The notes under the pieces were generated by a model. The model was not told where the DNA came from. It did no database searches and saw only the letters and a program-made list of their open reading frames with translations. From Pseudomonas kermanshahensis (GTDB taxonomy: Bacteria; Pseudomonadota; Gammaproteobacteria; Pseudomonadales; Pseudomonadaceae), in contig NZ_JABWRY020000001.1 of NCBI RefSeq assembly GCF_014269205.2, forward strand, positions 4,450,001 through 4,514,000: DNA of 64,000 nt, in the 5' to 3' direction. Shown here one piece after another: positions 8,621 through 17,888 of the stretch; the stretch's first letter is position 1, and every line of letters begins with the position of its first letter. The position numbers and the translations under genes were made by a program.

Positions 8621-10595
8621 GCACGTCCTCCTGCCAGCGGCACCATTTGCCCCAGCTCTTCTGCAACTGCAGCACTGCACCTTCAGCCAGGCGCAACGGG
8701 TCGCTTGCCGGCAGCCGACGCAAGGCGGCGATGAATTGCTCACTGGCGCTGTCCAGGCGTTGCCCACGGCCCGGCGCCGGCCCCTTGGCCAGTACCGCCT
8801 CCACCTGCTGCAGGTACTCGCGTTCAGCGCGGCCCAACGGCGCCTGGGCGACCGCCAGGCACATGCGCAGGTGCACCAGTTCGTCGCCGATGTCCAGGCC
8901 GTGCAGGCCGTCATCCCAACGCTTGCGCTCGCTTTCGGGCAATTCGCCGGCATGCCGCGCCAGTTGCAAGAGGCGATCGGCCATTCGCCCGCCAAACCAG
9001 CTGTCGGCGCCACGCAGGTCGCGCCGGGTCAGGCGCACCAGGTCGCTTTGGGTCGCCGCCCGCAGGCGCTTGCCCAGCCAGGCCGGGTGACGGAACACCA
9101 ACAAACGAAAGGCCATCACCGCAGCAGACACGCCCACCAGCATCGCCAGCGCGCTGTTGAGCATGCTGGCCACGCCAAACTGCATGGCATTGAGCGGTGA
9201 TACCAACACGATGAAGTGCAGGCAATACGAAGTCGCGGTCGCGCCGGTACGCGGGTGGGCCATGCCCAACGCACCCAGAAACAGCGGCACACCCATGCCC
9301 AGGCAGAGCATGGCGAAGCTGCTCCACTGCGGCAAAAGAATCTGCCCGACCAGAAACGCCGCGGGGATCGCCAGAAAGATGCCGCGCAAGAAACTAAGGC
9401 CGATCTGAGCGCCGTTTTCGCGGCTGGCAAACAGGCTGCAGACCACACAGGTCAGCACCAGGCCGCCCGGCGCAGAGGGCCAGGCGGTCGCCAGCCAGAA
9501 GCCACTCATCACCAGAAACGCCAGCGCGCTGCGTGAACCGAACAACAGTGCCAGCGACCAGTCGCGGTGTGCGGCCAGGCCCTGGGACACATCCTTGGGC
9601 GCCCTGCCCGCTTCGACGTCGTCCAACGCCTGGGTCGCAGCCATCGCGTAGTCCAGCAACAGCGTCATGCGCGCCAGGCAGTAATGTTCGGCAGCGCTTA
9701 TCTGCTCATCATGGGCGGCATCCCAGATGCGTTGGCGCAACAGCAACAGGCCGGGTTGGTCGGGTGCGCCCAACTGCGCGCGCACCGCCTCCAGCCAGGG
9801 CGCCAGGTGCCGAGCTTCACCTTCATCGAGCTGGCGCCACTGCCGGCGCACCGAGCGGGAGATACGCAGCAGCACCATCAGCTTCTGGCTCAGGCCGCGA
9901 ATGGCGCGCGCCCGCTGACGCCCGCGATTGCCTTCGAACCAGGCATGTTCGCGCTGGCTGTCGATGGCGACGATGCGCCCAAGGCTTTCCAGCAGCCCTT
10001 TGCGCGCCTCATCCTCTCCCCCCAGCATGGCACTGGCCGCCTGCAGGCCATTTTGCCAAGCCTGCCGGGCTTGTCCGCCCAGTTGCTGTTCCACGCGCAG
10101 CGGCCAGATCAGGGCGCTGGTGGCGGTAGCGCAGAAAATCCCCAGACAGATCTCGGTGCAGCGCGCCACGGCCTGGTCGAACACCTGCAACGGGTGGTCG
10201 ATCGCCGGCAGGGCGATGATCGCGGCGGTGTAGCCGGCTAGCACAAAAGCGTAGGCCCAGGCACTGCGCAGTTGGGTCGACGCGGCCGTGCACAGTGCCA
10301 GCCACAGCGCGAGGGTGATCAGGAACAGGCCTGGCGTCTGGGCGAACAAGCCGATAAATACTACCGACATGAACGTGCCGACCAGGGTGCCGGCCAGGCG
10401 CGCAAGGCCCTTCTGCACCACCATGCCGGACAACGGCTGAGCCACGATGAACGCCGTCATCAATGCCCATGACGGCTGTTCCAACCCCCAGCGCATCGCC
10501 AGCCAAAGCGCCAGGCCGCCACCGAGCACGGTCTTGATGGCGAACTTGAGGGCGAGGCTGCTGGGAGCGAACAGGGCCTGGAAAGTGATGGGCAC
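8607..10595 (-). CDS. FUSC-family efflux pump (AaeB/fusaric acid resistance-like)
   Basis: The 662-residue inner-membrane protein has the duplicated FUSC architecture: about five membrane segments near 10-160, a large cytoplasmic region, a second membrane block near 355-490, and a cytoplasmic C-terminus. The family exports aromatic acids (p-hydroxybenzoate, fusaric acid). With the DUF1656 protein and HlyD adaptor downstream it forms a complete AaeBXA-type set, needing a TolC-like channel from elsewhere. The start is GTG (MPITFQALF) with AAGG upstream. A 14-bp perfect palindrome lies about 70 bases upstream, and no regulator gene is adjacent. Confidence 0.9.
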   Translation of the reverse strand: MPITFQALFAPSSLALKFAIKTVLGGGLALWLAMRWGLEQPSWALMTAFIVAQPLSGMVVQKGLARLAGTLVGTFMSVVFIGLFAQTPGLFLITLALWLALCTAASTQLRSAWAYAFVLAGYTAAIIALPAIDHPLQVFDQAVARCTEICLGIFCATATSALIWPLRVEQQLGGQARQAWQNGLQAASAMLGGEDEARKGLLESLGRIVAIDSQREHAWFEGNRGRQRARAIRGLSQKLMVLLRISRSVRRQWRQLDEGEARHLAPWLEAVRAQLGAPDQPGLLLLRQRIWDAAHDEQISAAEHYCLARMTLLLDYAMAATQALDDVEAGRAPKDVSQGLAAHRDWSLALLFGSRSALAFLVMSGFWLATAWPSAPGGLVLTCVVCSLFASRENGAQIGLSFLRGIFLAIPAAFLVGQILLPQWSSFAMLCLGMGVPLFLGALGMAHPRTGATATSYCLHFIVLVSPLNAMQFGVASMLNSALAMLVGVSAAVMAFRLLVFRHPAWLGKRLRAATQSDLVRLTRRDLRGADSWFGGRMADRLLQLARHAGELPESERKRWDDGLHGLDIGDELVHLRMCLAVAQAPLGRAEREYLQQVEAVLAKGPAPGRGQRLDSASEQFIAALRRLPASDPLRLAEGAVLQLQKSWGKWCRWQEDVHGVA

Positions 10596-10665
10596 GAGGC
10601 GGACCTTGCGGGGATGATCAGGTAAACGATAGACAATGAAGCGAAGGATAATGCGGAAACGATTA

Positions 10666-10679
10666 ATTAGCTAGCTAAT
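10666..10679. promoter_or_regulatory. Perfect 14-bp palindrome upstream of the efflux operon
   Basis: ATTAGCTAGCTAAT is a perfect palindrome 70 bases before the GTG start of the FUSC gene and downstream of the ccoM terminator, so it lies in the only promoter space of the efflux operon. It looks like an operator for a dimeric repressor such as MarR or TetR, but its role is inferred from position only. Confidence 0.4.
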
Positions 10680-10716
10680 CATCTTTATTGAGATGCGCTG
10701 CCCGACATTTCGCAGG

Positions 10717-10744
10717 CAAAAAAAATGGGCGACCGAAGTCGCCC
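10717..10744 (-). terminator. Rho-independent terminator of ccoM
   Basis: On the minus strand, GGGCGAC, loop TTCG and GTCGCCC are followed by A and eight T residues, about 33 bases beyond the ccoM stop codon. It is a textbook intrinsic terminator. Confidence 0.9.
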
Positions 10745-10776
10745 TAAATGCCTTGCGTGCTCGTGAACCCGGAAGG

Positions 10777-10893
10777 TCAGCGCGGCTTGCGCTTGTTCGA
10801 GTCCTTCCAGATGAAAATGCCCAGACCGGCAAAGAATGCGACCATCAACCCAACCGTTACCACACCTGCGATAACCACGTTGTCGAAGAACAT
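10777..10893 (-). CDS. ccoM: CcoM-like small subunit of cbb3 cytochrome c oxidase
   Basis: The 38-residue protein begins MFFDNVVIAGVVTVGLMVAF, has one transmembrane helix and ends with a charged, Lys/Arg-rich tail (WKDSNKRKPR). This closely resembles CcoM, described as a single-helix stabilising subunit of the cbb3 oxidase in P. stutzeri. GGGAGG lies about 8 bases before the ATG, which rules out the longer in-frame extension. It is far from ccoNOQP, as is usual for this gene, and two Anr-type palindromes precede it, fitting oxygen-responsive control. A terminator follows directly. Confidence 0.75.
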   Translation of the reverse strand: MFFDNVVIAGVVTVGLMVAFFAGLGIFIWKDSNKRKPR

Positions 10894-10932
10894 GTCGGCC
10901 TCCCTCTTCGTTTGCCGTTGTCCGATGGATGC

Positions 10933-10974
10933 AAGGTAACGAATGTGGGGGCGGGGAAAATTGACCGGGGTCAA
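10933..10974 (-). promoter_or_regulatory. Anr/Fnr-type box and promoter of ccoM
   Basis: The palindrome TTGACCGGGGTCAA (10961-10974) fits the Anr/Fnr pattern TTGAY-N4-RTCAA. On the minus strand, 22 bases separate its inner end from a weak -10 hexamer TACCTT (10933-10938). That is the spacing of a class II activator site centred near -41. The box centre is about 74 bases from the ccoM start. Confidence 0.6.
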
Positions 10975-11011
10975 TGGTGCCCGGGACCGGGCACGCGGGG
11001 CGGGCGCAGGG

Positions 11012-11025
11012 TTGACCTGCGTCAA
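11012..11025 (-). promoter_or_regulatory. Second Anr/Fnr-type box upstream of ccoM
   Basis: TTGACCTGCGTCAA is a second TTGAC-N4-GTCAA palindrome, centred 51 bases upstream of the first one. It lies just after the stop codon of the neighbouring 53-residue gene, so it also belongs to the ccoM upstream region. It could bind a second Anr/Dnr dimer. Confidence 0.5.
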
Positions 11026-11028
11026 GTT

Positions 11029-11190
11029 TCAGCGCTTCTTGGGCTTGCCCTTGGGCTTCTTTTTCTTTGCCGCGCTCAGGGGCATGGCTTGCTCGAAGGC
11101 CTGGCGCACTTCGTTCAGGCGCTTTTCCTTGAGGTCGTGGACGCGCTTGGCACGTTCGGCATCAAAATCGATGAGGTTGTCTTGGCTCAT
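11029..11190 (-). CDS. Small basic-tailed protein, unknown function
   Basis: This 53-residue frame starts MSQDNLIDFDAERAKRVHDL and ends in a strongly basic tail (AAKKKKPKGKPKKR). The first 35 residues are charged and probably helical; the tail could contact nucleic acid or ribosomes. GC-rich third positions and isolation from other frames support a real gene, although the ribosome site is only a short G-rich stretch. I do not recognise a characterised family. It lies upstream of ccoM in the same direction, with 135 bases between. Confidence 0.6.
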   Translation of the reverse strand: MSQDNLIDFDAERAKRVHDLKEKRLNEVRQAFEQAMPLSAAKKKKPKGKPKKR

Positions 11191-11257
11191 GGGTGGGCTC
11201 GACGATCAACAGAGACTTGCATGATGAAGCCAGCCAGTGACGCTGACCAGCCCCGCG

Positions 11258-11587
11258 TCAGACTTCGATGTCGACCAACAGCCCCTGACGTGGGCTCTCA
11301 CCCATCAAGGGGGCGACCGGTACGGTGTTGTCGGCGTTGACTTCATCACCTGGTAACGCGCTGTAAAGCTCGCCGTCGCTTTTTTGCCGACGTTGCTGTT
11401 GACGACGCTGTTCATCACGCAGGATCAAAGCTTGCTCCTGCGGGTCGCGCTGCTGCTTGAGGTTGATGGCGCTTTCACCGGAGGTCGGCTGCGCGGGGAC
11501 CACCGGCTTGATGTCGGGAGTGGGTTTGACCGGGTCCTGTTGCGAGGTTACCGGGGCTGCACTGAGCGGAATAATCGGCGGCAACAT
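11258..11587 (-). CDS. Conserved hypothetical protein, Pro/Gln-rich
   Basis: The 109-residue protein starts MLPPIIPLSAAPVTSQQDPV and has no signal peptide or membrane segment. The middle is Gln/Arg-rich (RDEQRRQQQRRQKSDGELY), suggesting a helical or coiled region flanked by disordered, Pro-rich sequence. AGGAG lies about 7 bases before the ATG. Similar proteins occur across pseudomonads, as I recall, without known function. It lies downstream of a lipoprotein gene in the same direction, separated by 61 bases. Confidence 0.65.
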   Translation of the reverse strand: MLPPIIPLSAAPVTSQQDPVKPTPDIKPVVPAQPTSGESAINLKQQRDPQEQALILRDEQRRQQQRRQKSDGELYSALPGDEVNADNTVPVAPLMGESPRQGLLVDIEV

Positions 11588-11648
11588 GGAAAGTCTCCTA
11601 TTACCCCTGTATCGGCGGGCGTTGTCCTACCTTGAATAGAGACAACGC

Positions 11649-12344
11649 TTATTCGACTTCGTCATCGGGGTCGTCATCGCTCGGCGGGCTCGCCTCGCTC
11701 CAGGGCCGCTTGTTGACCTGCTGCCAGACCGCGTCCATGTGCTCGCGCAGTACCTGCGGCGCGCTTTTGAGCGAGGCGCTGTCTTCGCGCTCGCCGCCGA
11801 TCGGCTCCTCGCCCGCCGGGGTGATCAGTGATTGGCCAGTAATGGTGTAGATGGCCTGGCCTTCGCGCATTTCGATGGCGATATCGTGAGGGTCGATGCC
11901 GCCGCCGCAGAAGGCATGGCTGGCAACCGTCAGTTCAGCGATACCGTCCTTGTTCAGGTCACTGACATCGCTGACATCGGAATAGAAGTCGACATCCAGG
12001 TCCAGCCCCGGGCAGGTGGTTTCCTGCTCGATCTGCCAACGTGCCTTGAACGCATCGCTTTCGGCCGTGCGCCCATACAGCGTGGCCTTGAGCACTACCT
12101 TGTCCACTTCCTGCTGGTTTTCCGCGTCGGTGGCCTGGCCGTCGGTGCGGCTCAGCACCAGCAGGCCTTCGCCGTCGCGGTCACGAAAGTGCACGCTCTT
12201 GATCGGCGTCTGCACGCCCAGTGCCTCAAGCTGCCCAGGCGTAATCGCCGGCAAGGTCTCGAAGCTTTTTTGCTCGCAGCCGGCCAGCAGCACAAGGCTG
12301 CTCACGGCCAGGGAAACGTTCAACCAGCGGTGCTTGGCGGACAT
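11649..12344 (-). CDS. Predicted lipoprotein, unknown function
   Basis: The 231-residue protein has a lipoprotein signal (SLAVSSLVLLAGC) with Cys 23 as the lipidated residue and Glu next. It is probably a periplasm-facing lipoprotein. The mature part has alternating strands and an Asp-rich, VCBS/integrin-like patch (VSDLNKDGIAELTVASHAF), a calcium-loop-like motif. This recalls the M949_RS01915 family of supposed surface polysaccharide proteins, but I hold that weakly. The C-terminus is acidic (SDDDPDDEVE). It is divergent from rapA with about 150 bases between. Confidence 0.7.
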   Translation of the reverse strand: MSAKHRWLNVSLAVSSLVLLAGCEQKSFETLPAITPGQLEALGVQTPIKSVHFRDRDGEGLLVLSRTDGQATDAENQQEVDKVVLKATLYGRTAESDAFKARWQIEQETTCPGLDLDVDFYSDVSDVSDLNKDGIAELTVASHAFCGGGIDPHDIAIEMREGQAIYTITGQSLITPAGEEPIGGEREDSASLKSAPQVLREHMDAVWQQVNKRPWSEASPPSDDDPDDEVE

Positions 12345-12495
12345 GTTGGTGCGCGGCCCTCGTCTACAAGACGGTGTTGGTCGATGAAACGGCTAGACTG
12401 TTGGTCTTCGGCACCCTTCGGTGCACTTCAACACTTTGGTCTGACCGGCCGATCCGTTAACATAGCCGGCTTTTCATCGCGGGAGTTCAGGCAGT

Positions 12496-15342
12496 ATGGC
12501 GCAGCAGTATCAACCGGGGCAACGCTGGATCAGCGACAGCGAAGCAGAGCTCGGCCTGGGTACCATCCTGGCGCAGGATGGCCGCCTGTTGACCGTGCTC
12601 TACCCGGCCACTGGCGACACCCGCCAGTATTCCCTGCGCAATGCGCCGCTGACCCGCGTGCGCTTCTCGCCAGGTGACCAGATCACCCACTTCGACGGTT
12701 GGAAGCTGACCGTGCGCGAGGTCGACGATGTCGATGGCCTGTTGGTGTACCACGGCCTGGACGGGCAAAACCAGCCGCGTACCCTGCCGGAAACCCAACT
12801 GTCGAACTTCATTCAGTTCCGCCTGGCCAGCGACCGCCTGTTCGCCGGCCAGATCGACCCGCTGTCGTGGTTCAGCCTGCGTTACAACACCTTGCAGCAC
12901 ACCAGCAAGCAGATGCAGTCGTCGCTCTGGGGCCTGGGTGGCTGCCGCGCACAACCGATCGCCCACCAGTTGCACATCGCCCGTGAAGTCGCTGACCGCA
13001 GTGCACCGCGGGTGCTGCTGGCGGACGAAGTCGGCCTGGGCAAAACCATCGAGGCAGGCCTGATCATCCATCGCCAGCTGCTTTCAGGGCGTGCCAGCCG
13101 CGTACTGATCCTGGTCCCGGAAAACCTCCAGCATCAATGGCTGGTGGAAATGCGCCGGCGCTTCAACCTGCAAGTGGCGTTGTTCGACGCCGAGCGCTTC
13201 ATCGAGAGCGATGCCAGCAACCCGTTCGAAGACGCCCAGCTCGCGCTGGTGGCCCTGGAATGGCTGGTTGACGACGAAAAAGCCCAGGACGCGCTGTTTG
13301 CCGCAGGCTGGGACCTGATGGTGGTCGACGAAGCCCACCACCTGGTCTGGCATGAAGACCAGGTCAGCGCCGAGTACGGCCTGGTCGAGCAACTGGCCCA
13401 GGTGATCCCTGGCGTGCTGCTGCTCACCGCCACCCCCGAACAGCTCGGCCAGGACAGCCACTTCGCCCGGCTGCGCCTGCTCGACCCCAACCGTTTCCAC
13501 GACCTTGTGGCGTTCCGTGCCGAGAGCGAAAACTATCGCCCGGTCGCCGAGGCGGTACAGGAGCTGCTTGACGAAGGTCGCCTGTCGCCGGAGGCCCACG
13601 CCACCATCCATGGTTTCCTCGGGGCCGAAGGCGAAGCTTTGCTGGCTGCCGTCAGCGATGGCGACACCCAAGCCAGCGCGCGCCTGATCCGCGAGCTGCT
13701 CGACCGCCACGGCACTGGCCGCGTGCTGTTCCGCAACACCCGCGCAGCCGTTCAGGGCTTCCCCGAGCGCGAGCTGCATGCTTACCCGGTAGCGATGCCG
13801 GAGCAATACCGCGACCTGCCGCCTGGCGAAAAAGCCGAGCTGTACCCGGAAGTCGCCTTCCAGGCGCAGGGCGACATCACTGACGACGAGCGCTGGTGGC
13901 GTTTCGACCCTCGGGTCGACTGGCTGATTGATACCCTGAAGATGCTCAAGCGCACCAAAGTACTGGTGATCTGCGCCCATGCCGAAACCGCCATGGACCT
14001 GGAAGACGCCCTGCGCGTGCGCTCCGGCATTCCTGCCTCGGTCTTCCACGAAGGCATGAGCATTCTCGAGCGTGACCGCGCCGCCGCCTATTTCGCAGAC
14101 GAAGAGTTCGGCGCCCAGGTGCTGATCTGCTCCGAGATCGGTAGCGAAGGCCGCAACTTCCAGTTCTCTCATCACCTGGTGATGTTCGACCTGCCGGCCC
14201 ACCCGGACCTGCTCGAGCAGCGTATCGGCCGTCTCGACCGGATCGGCCAGAAGCACACCATCCAGTTGCACGTGCCCTACCTGCAGGACAGCCCGCAAGA
14301 GCGCCTGTTCCAGTGGTACCACGAAGCGCTCAACGCCTTCCTCAACACCTGCCCGACCGGCAATGCCCTGCAGCATCAGTTCGGCCCTCGCCTGCTGCCG
14401 CTGCTCGAAAGCGGTGACAGCAAAGCCTGGGATGCACTGGTGGCCGATGCCCGCGGCGAACGCGAGCGCCTGGAAGCCGAGCTGCACAGCGGCCGCGACC
14501 GCCTGCTGGAGCTCAATTCTGGCGGGGCCGGTGAGGGCCAGGCACTGGTCGAGGCGATTCTCGAACAGGATGACCAGTTCGCCCTGCCGATCTACATGGA
14601 AACCCTGTTCGACGCGTTCGGCATCGACAGCGAAGACCATTCGGAAAACGCCCTGATCCTCAAGCCGAGCGAGAAAATGCTCGACGCCAGCTTCCCGCTG
14701 GGTGACGACGAAGGCGTGACCATCACCTACGACCGCGCCCAGGCGTTGTCCCGCGAGGACATGCAGTTCCTGACCTGGGAGCACCCGATGGTTCAGGGTG
14801 GCATGGATCTGGTCTTGTCCGGCTCGATGGGCAACACCGCTGTTGCGCTGATCAAGAACAAGGCGCTGAAGCCAGGTACCGTGTTGCTCGAACTGCTGTT
14901 CGTCAGCGAGGTGGTAGCACCGCGCGCCCTGCAGTTGGGACGTTACCTGCCGCCGGCAGCCCTGCGCTGCCTGCTCGACACCAACGGCAACGACCTGGCG
15001 TCGCGCGTGACATTCGAAACGCTCAACGACCAGCTCGAAAGCGTGCCGCGCGCCAGCGCCAACAAGTTCGTCCAGGCGCAACGTGATGTGCTGGCCCAGC
15101 GCATCAGTGGTGGTGAAGCCAAGATCATGCCGACCCACGTCGAGCGGGTGGCCGAAGCGCAGCGTCGCTTGCAGGCCGAGGCCGACGAAGAGTTGGCGCG
15201 CATGGTTGCCCTGCAAGCCGTCAACCCAAGCGTGCGCGACAGCGAAATCGACGCCCTGCGCAAGCAGCGTGAAGAAGGCCTGGCGATGCTTGAAAAAGCT
15301 GCCCTGCGCCTCGAAGCCATTCGCGTGCTGGTAGCCGGCTGA
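12496..15342 (+). CDS. rapA: RNA polymerase-associated ATPase RapA (HepA)
   Basis: The 948-residue Swi2/Snf2-type ATPase recycles RNA polymerase after transcription. The N-terminal Tudor-like domains start [17 protein letters not shown]. Helicase motifs follow: Walker A in [17 protein letters not shown] (about 174-190), DEAH in [14 protein letters not shown] in [10 protein letters not shown], and the C-terminal lobe with [11 protein letters not shown]. The length matches E. coli RapA (968). The ATG has GGGAG upstream. It stands alone, followed by a REP-type hairpin rather than a T-tailed terminator. Confidence 0.97.
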   Translation: MAQQYQPGQRWISDSEAELGLGTILAQDGRLLTVLYPATGDTRQYSLRNAPLTRVRFSPGDQITHFDGWKLTVREVDDVDGLLVYHGLDGQNQPRTLPETQLSNFIQFRLASDRLFAGQIDPLSWFSLRYNTLQHTSKQMQSSLWGLGGCRAQPIAHQLHIAREVADRSAPRVLLADEVGLGKTIEAGLIIHRQLLSGRASRVLILVPENLQHQWLVEMRRRFNLQVALFDAERFIESDASNPFEDAQLALVALEWLVDDEKAQDALFAAGWDLMVVDEAHHLVWHEDQVSAEYGLVEQLAQVIPGVLLLTATPEQLGQDSHFARLRLLDPNRFHDLVAFRAESENYRPVAEAVQELLDEGRLSPEAHATIHGFLGAEGEALLAAVSDGDTQASARLIRELLDRHGTGRVLFRNTRAAVQGFPERELHAYPVAMPEQYRDLPPGEKAELYPEVAFQAQGDITDDERWWRFDPRVDWLIDTLKMLKRTKVLVICAHAETAMDLEDALRVRSGIPASVFHEGMSILERDRAAAYFADEEFGAQVLICSEIGSEGRNFQFSHHLVMFDLPAHPDLLEQRIGRLDRIGQKHTIQLHVPYLQDSPQERLFQWYHEALNAFLNTCPTGNALQHQFGPRLLPLLESGDSKAWDALVADARGERERLEAELHSGRDRLLELNSGGAGEGQALVEAILEQDDQFALPIYMETLFDAFGIDSEDHSENALILKPSEKMLDASFPLGDDEGVTITYDRAQALSREDMQFLTWEHPMVQGGMDLVLSGSMGNTAVALIKNKALKPGTVLLELLFVSEVVAPRALQLGRYLPPAALRCLLDTNGNDLASRVTFETLNDQLESVPRASANKFVQAQRDVLAQRISGGEAKIMPTHVERVAEAQRRLQAEADEELARMVALQAVNPSVRDSEIDALRKQREEGLAMLEKAALRLEAIRVLVAG

Positions 15343-15355
15343 TACACCCCGCCCC

Positions 15356-15449
15356 TGTAGGAGCAGCCTTGCGCTGCGAAGAGGCCAGTTCAGACACAGC
15401 CAATGCTGTGGCTCTACCGGCCTCTTCGCAGCGCAAGGCTGCTCCTACA
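15356..15449. repeat. REP pair (perfect 31-bp inverted repeat)
   Basis: Two arms, 15356-15386 and 15419-15449, are perfect 31-bp inverted repeats separated by 32 bases. Each arm carries the pseudomonad REP motif TGTAGGAGCAGCC..GAGGCC with GTAG at the outer end. The copy near 27141 is the same type. It lies just after rapA and may act as a transcript barrier. The rest of the 281-base gap up to 15623 shows nothing else I can support. Confidence 0.9.
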
Positions 15450-15623
15450 CGTGGCGCGGCACAAGCAGTCATATTCCTGGCTGCTATTGAACGCATAACC
15501 AAATCGTAGCAATCAAAGTGCCATTAGTCAGGAAGGCCTAACCACCTCTTCCTATACTGCCTCTGGACAGTCTCCCAAGGCGTTGTACCGGAGACGCGTG
15601 AAAACTCGGCCAAGAGGCACGCA

Positions 15624-17888
15624 ATGGACTGGTTGGGACTGCAACTGTTCGCCGATCTGCCGGCAACCGGACGCATCGTCATCGATTGTCGCCACGAGCC
15701 TTTCCTTGTTCTGCTCGCCTTTAGCGTGGCCTGCGCGGCTTGCTTCGCGACCCTGGACATGGCCGAGCGCCAATCCCACAACGAACACCCCACCGCACAA
15801 CGCCAGTGGCGCGTGCTTGGCGCCTGTTGCCTGGCCGGCGGTGTCTGGGCCATGCATTTCATCAGCATGCTGGCCTTCCAGGCGCCGGTGGAAGTCCACT
15901 ACGACGTCTCGCTGACCGTCCTCTCGTTGCTCATTGCATTGATCGTTGCCTGGCTGGGCATGAACAGCCTCAACCGCAGCCAAATGCGAGTGCAGCATTA
16001 CCTGCAAAGTGCCGTGCTGATTGGTGCCGGTATTATCCTGATGCACTTTGTCGGCATGGCCGCCCTCGAGACCGGCGCCCGGCAGTACTACCAGACCGGG
16101 CTGTTACTGGCCTGCGTGGTCATCGCCATACTCACCAGCCTCGCAGCGTTGCTGTTGGCGCGGTATTTCCGCAATGGCAGCGGCACGTTGCACCAAGCCC
16201 TGAAGTACGGCGCCAGCCTGGTGATGGCCGGTGGCATCGTAGCCACCCACTTCACCGCGATGTCAGCCATGACCCTGGTCATCCCCGCCGATACCGCCCT
16301 GCGCCTGCCCTCGGCCGACAACAGCCTGCAACTGGGGTTGACCATTGCCTTCATTACCTTGCTGATCAGTGGCGCCAGCATCAGTGCCGCACTGGCCGAC
16401 AAGAAGCTGCAAAGTAAGGAGCATGACCTGCGCCGGGTCAGCATCCTGCTCAGCCAATTGGACCAGGCACGGGCCTCGCTGCAACAGGCCGCGCATTACG
16501 ACGCCCTGACCAACCTGATCAACCGCCGCGGTTTCAATCAGGTATTCGCCGAACGCCTCGCCGAACAGACCACCAGTCAAAACCGCCTGGCGGTGATGTT
16601 CCTCGACATCGACCATTTCAAGCGGATCAACGACAGCCTTGGCCATGCCGCCGGCGACGAACTACTCAAGGTGATTGCCAACCACATCAAGGCAGCCACC
16701 CGCAGCCACGACCTGGTGGCGCGTTTCGGGGGCGACGAGTTTTGCGTGGTCACCAGCCTCAACAACCGTGACGAGGCACGTCACCTGGCGCAGCGCATCA
16801 TGCAACGGATGAAGGAACCCATCGACCTGGGTGGCCGGCGCATGGTCATGACCACCAGTATCGGTATCAGCATTTTCCCCGACGATGGCCACACCGCTGA
16901 AGAGCTGCTCAAGCACGCCGACCTTGCCCTGTACCAGTCCAAGGGCAACGGCCGCAACAGCCTCAACTTCTTCAACGACAGCCTGAAAACCCGCGCCACC
17001 CTCGCCCTGCAGCTGGAAGAAGAACTGCGCATCGCGCTGCTGGAGGAACGCGGGCTGTGCGTGCACTACCAGCCCATCTTCGACCTGCGCAATGGCCAGG
17101 TGGCCAAGCTCGAAGCCTTGGTCCGCTGGCAGCACCCGCAACACGGCTTGCTCGGGCCCGACCGGTTCATCGGTATCGCCGAAGCGAATGGTTTGATCAT
17201 CGACCTCGACCTGTGGGTGCTGCGCCACGCCTGCGCCGACCTGGCGCAACTGCACCGTCACGGCTTTGCCGACCTTAAGGTCACCGTCAACTGCTCGGCG
17301 GTAACCCTCAGCCACGATGAGCTACCCAGCGAAGTGGAGAAAGCGCTGTATCACTCGGCGCTGGCGCCCCGCCACCTGGAGCTTGAAGTCACCGAGAATG
17401 CCTTGATGGGCGATATTCAGCGCACGGTCAACCTGCTCAAGCGCGTGCGCGCCCTCGGCGTGGCCTTGTCGATTGATGACTTTGGTACCGGTTATTCGTC
17501 ACTGGCCTACCTCAAGCGCCTGCCGCTGGACGTGCTGAAAATCGACCGGACCTTCCTGCAGGAGGTACCCGGCAGCCAGAAAGACCGCGAGATCGTCCAG
17601 GCCATCATCGTCATGGCCCACACCCTGCACTTGCAGGTAGTCAGTGAGGGGGTGGAAACCGTCGAGCAACTTGAATTCCTCGAAACCCACGGCTGCGACT
17701 ACCTGCAAGGCTACCTGCTCGGCCGCCCGGTGGCGTTGGGCGAATTGCGGCCCATCCTGGAGCGACTGGAGCGCGACAAAGGCGTGCTCAGCCCTTGCTG
17801 CGATACAGCGATACCAGGGTCGCCGGATCTTTTTGCAAGTAGCCCTGGCTACCGTGCAAGCGCATCAATTGCGCGGCGAGGCCACTGA
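15624..17888 (+). CDS. MHYT-GGDEF-EAL cyclic di-GMP protein
   Basis: The 754-residue membrane protein starts with a seven-helix MHYT sensor domain (about 20-265) containing MHFISM, MHFVGM and THFTAM, thought to bind a metal and sense a diatomic gas or redox state. The cytoplasmic part has GGDEF at 369-373 with an RSHD inhibitory site, and EAL at 497-499 with TVNCS, EVTEN, DDFGTGYSSL, KIDRTFL and SEGVE conserved. Both activities look possible. The last 34 residues or so, after RPILERLERDKG, lie antisense to the convergent dehydrogenase gene and do not look like EAL sequence. The overlap is about 100 bases. Confidence 0.9.
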   Translation: MDWLGLQLFADLPATGRIVIDCRHEPFLVLLAFSVACAACFATLDMAERQSHNEHPTAQRQWRVLGACCLAGGVWAMHFISMLAFQAPVEVHYDVSLTVLSLLIALIVAWLGMNSLNRSQMRVQHYLQSAVLIGAGIILMHFVGMAALETGARQYYQTGLLLACVVIAILTSLAALLLARYFRNGSGTLHQALKYGASLVMAGGIVATHFTAMSAMTLVIPADTALRLPSADNSLQLGLTIAFITLLISGASISAALADKKLQSKEHDLRRVSILLSQLDQARASLQQAAHYDALTNLINRRGFNQVFAERLAEQTTSQNRLAVMFLDIDHFKRINDSLGHAAGDELLKVIANHIKAATRSHDLVARFGGDEFCVVTSLNNRDEARHLAQRIMQRMKEPIDLGGRRMVMTTSIGISIFPDDGHTAEELLKHADLALYQSKGNGRNSLNFFNDSLKTRATLALQLEEELRIALLEERGLCVHYQPIFDLRNGQVAKLEALVRWQHPQHGLLGPDRFIGIAEANGLIIDLDLWVLRHACADLAQLHRHGFADLKVTVNCSAVTLSHDELPSEVEKALYHSALAPRHLELEVTENALMGDIQRTVNLLKRVRALGVALSIDDFGTGYSSLAYLKRLPLDVLKIDRTFLQEVPGSQKDREIVQAIIVMAHTLHLQVVSEGVETVEQLEFLETHGCDYLQGYLLGRPVALGELRPILERLERDKGVLSPCCDTAIPGSPDLFASSPGYRASASIARRGH

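Noticed and set aside
13084..15216. 710-residue open frame antisense to rapA
   Set aside because: It lies fully opposite a conserved gene, has no recognisable domain and arises from the high third-position GC of the true frame.
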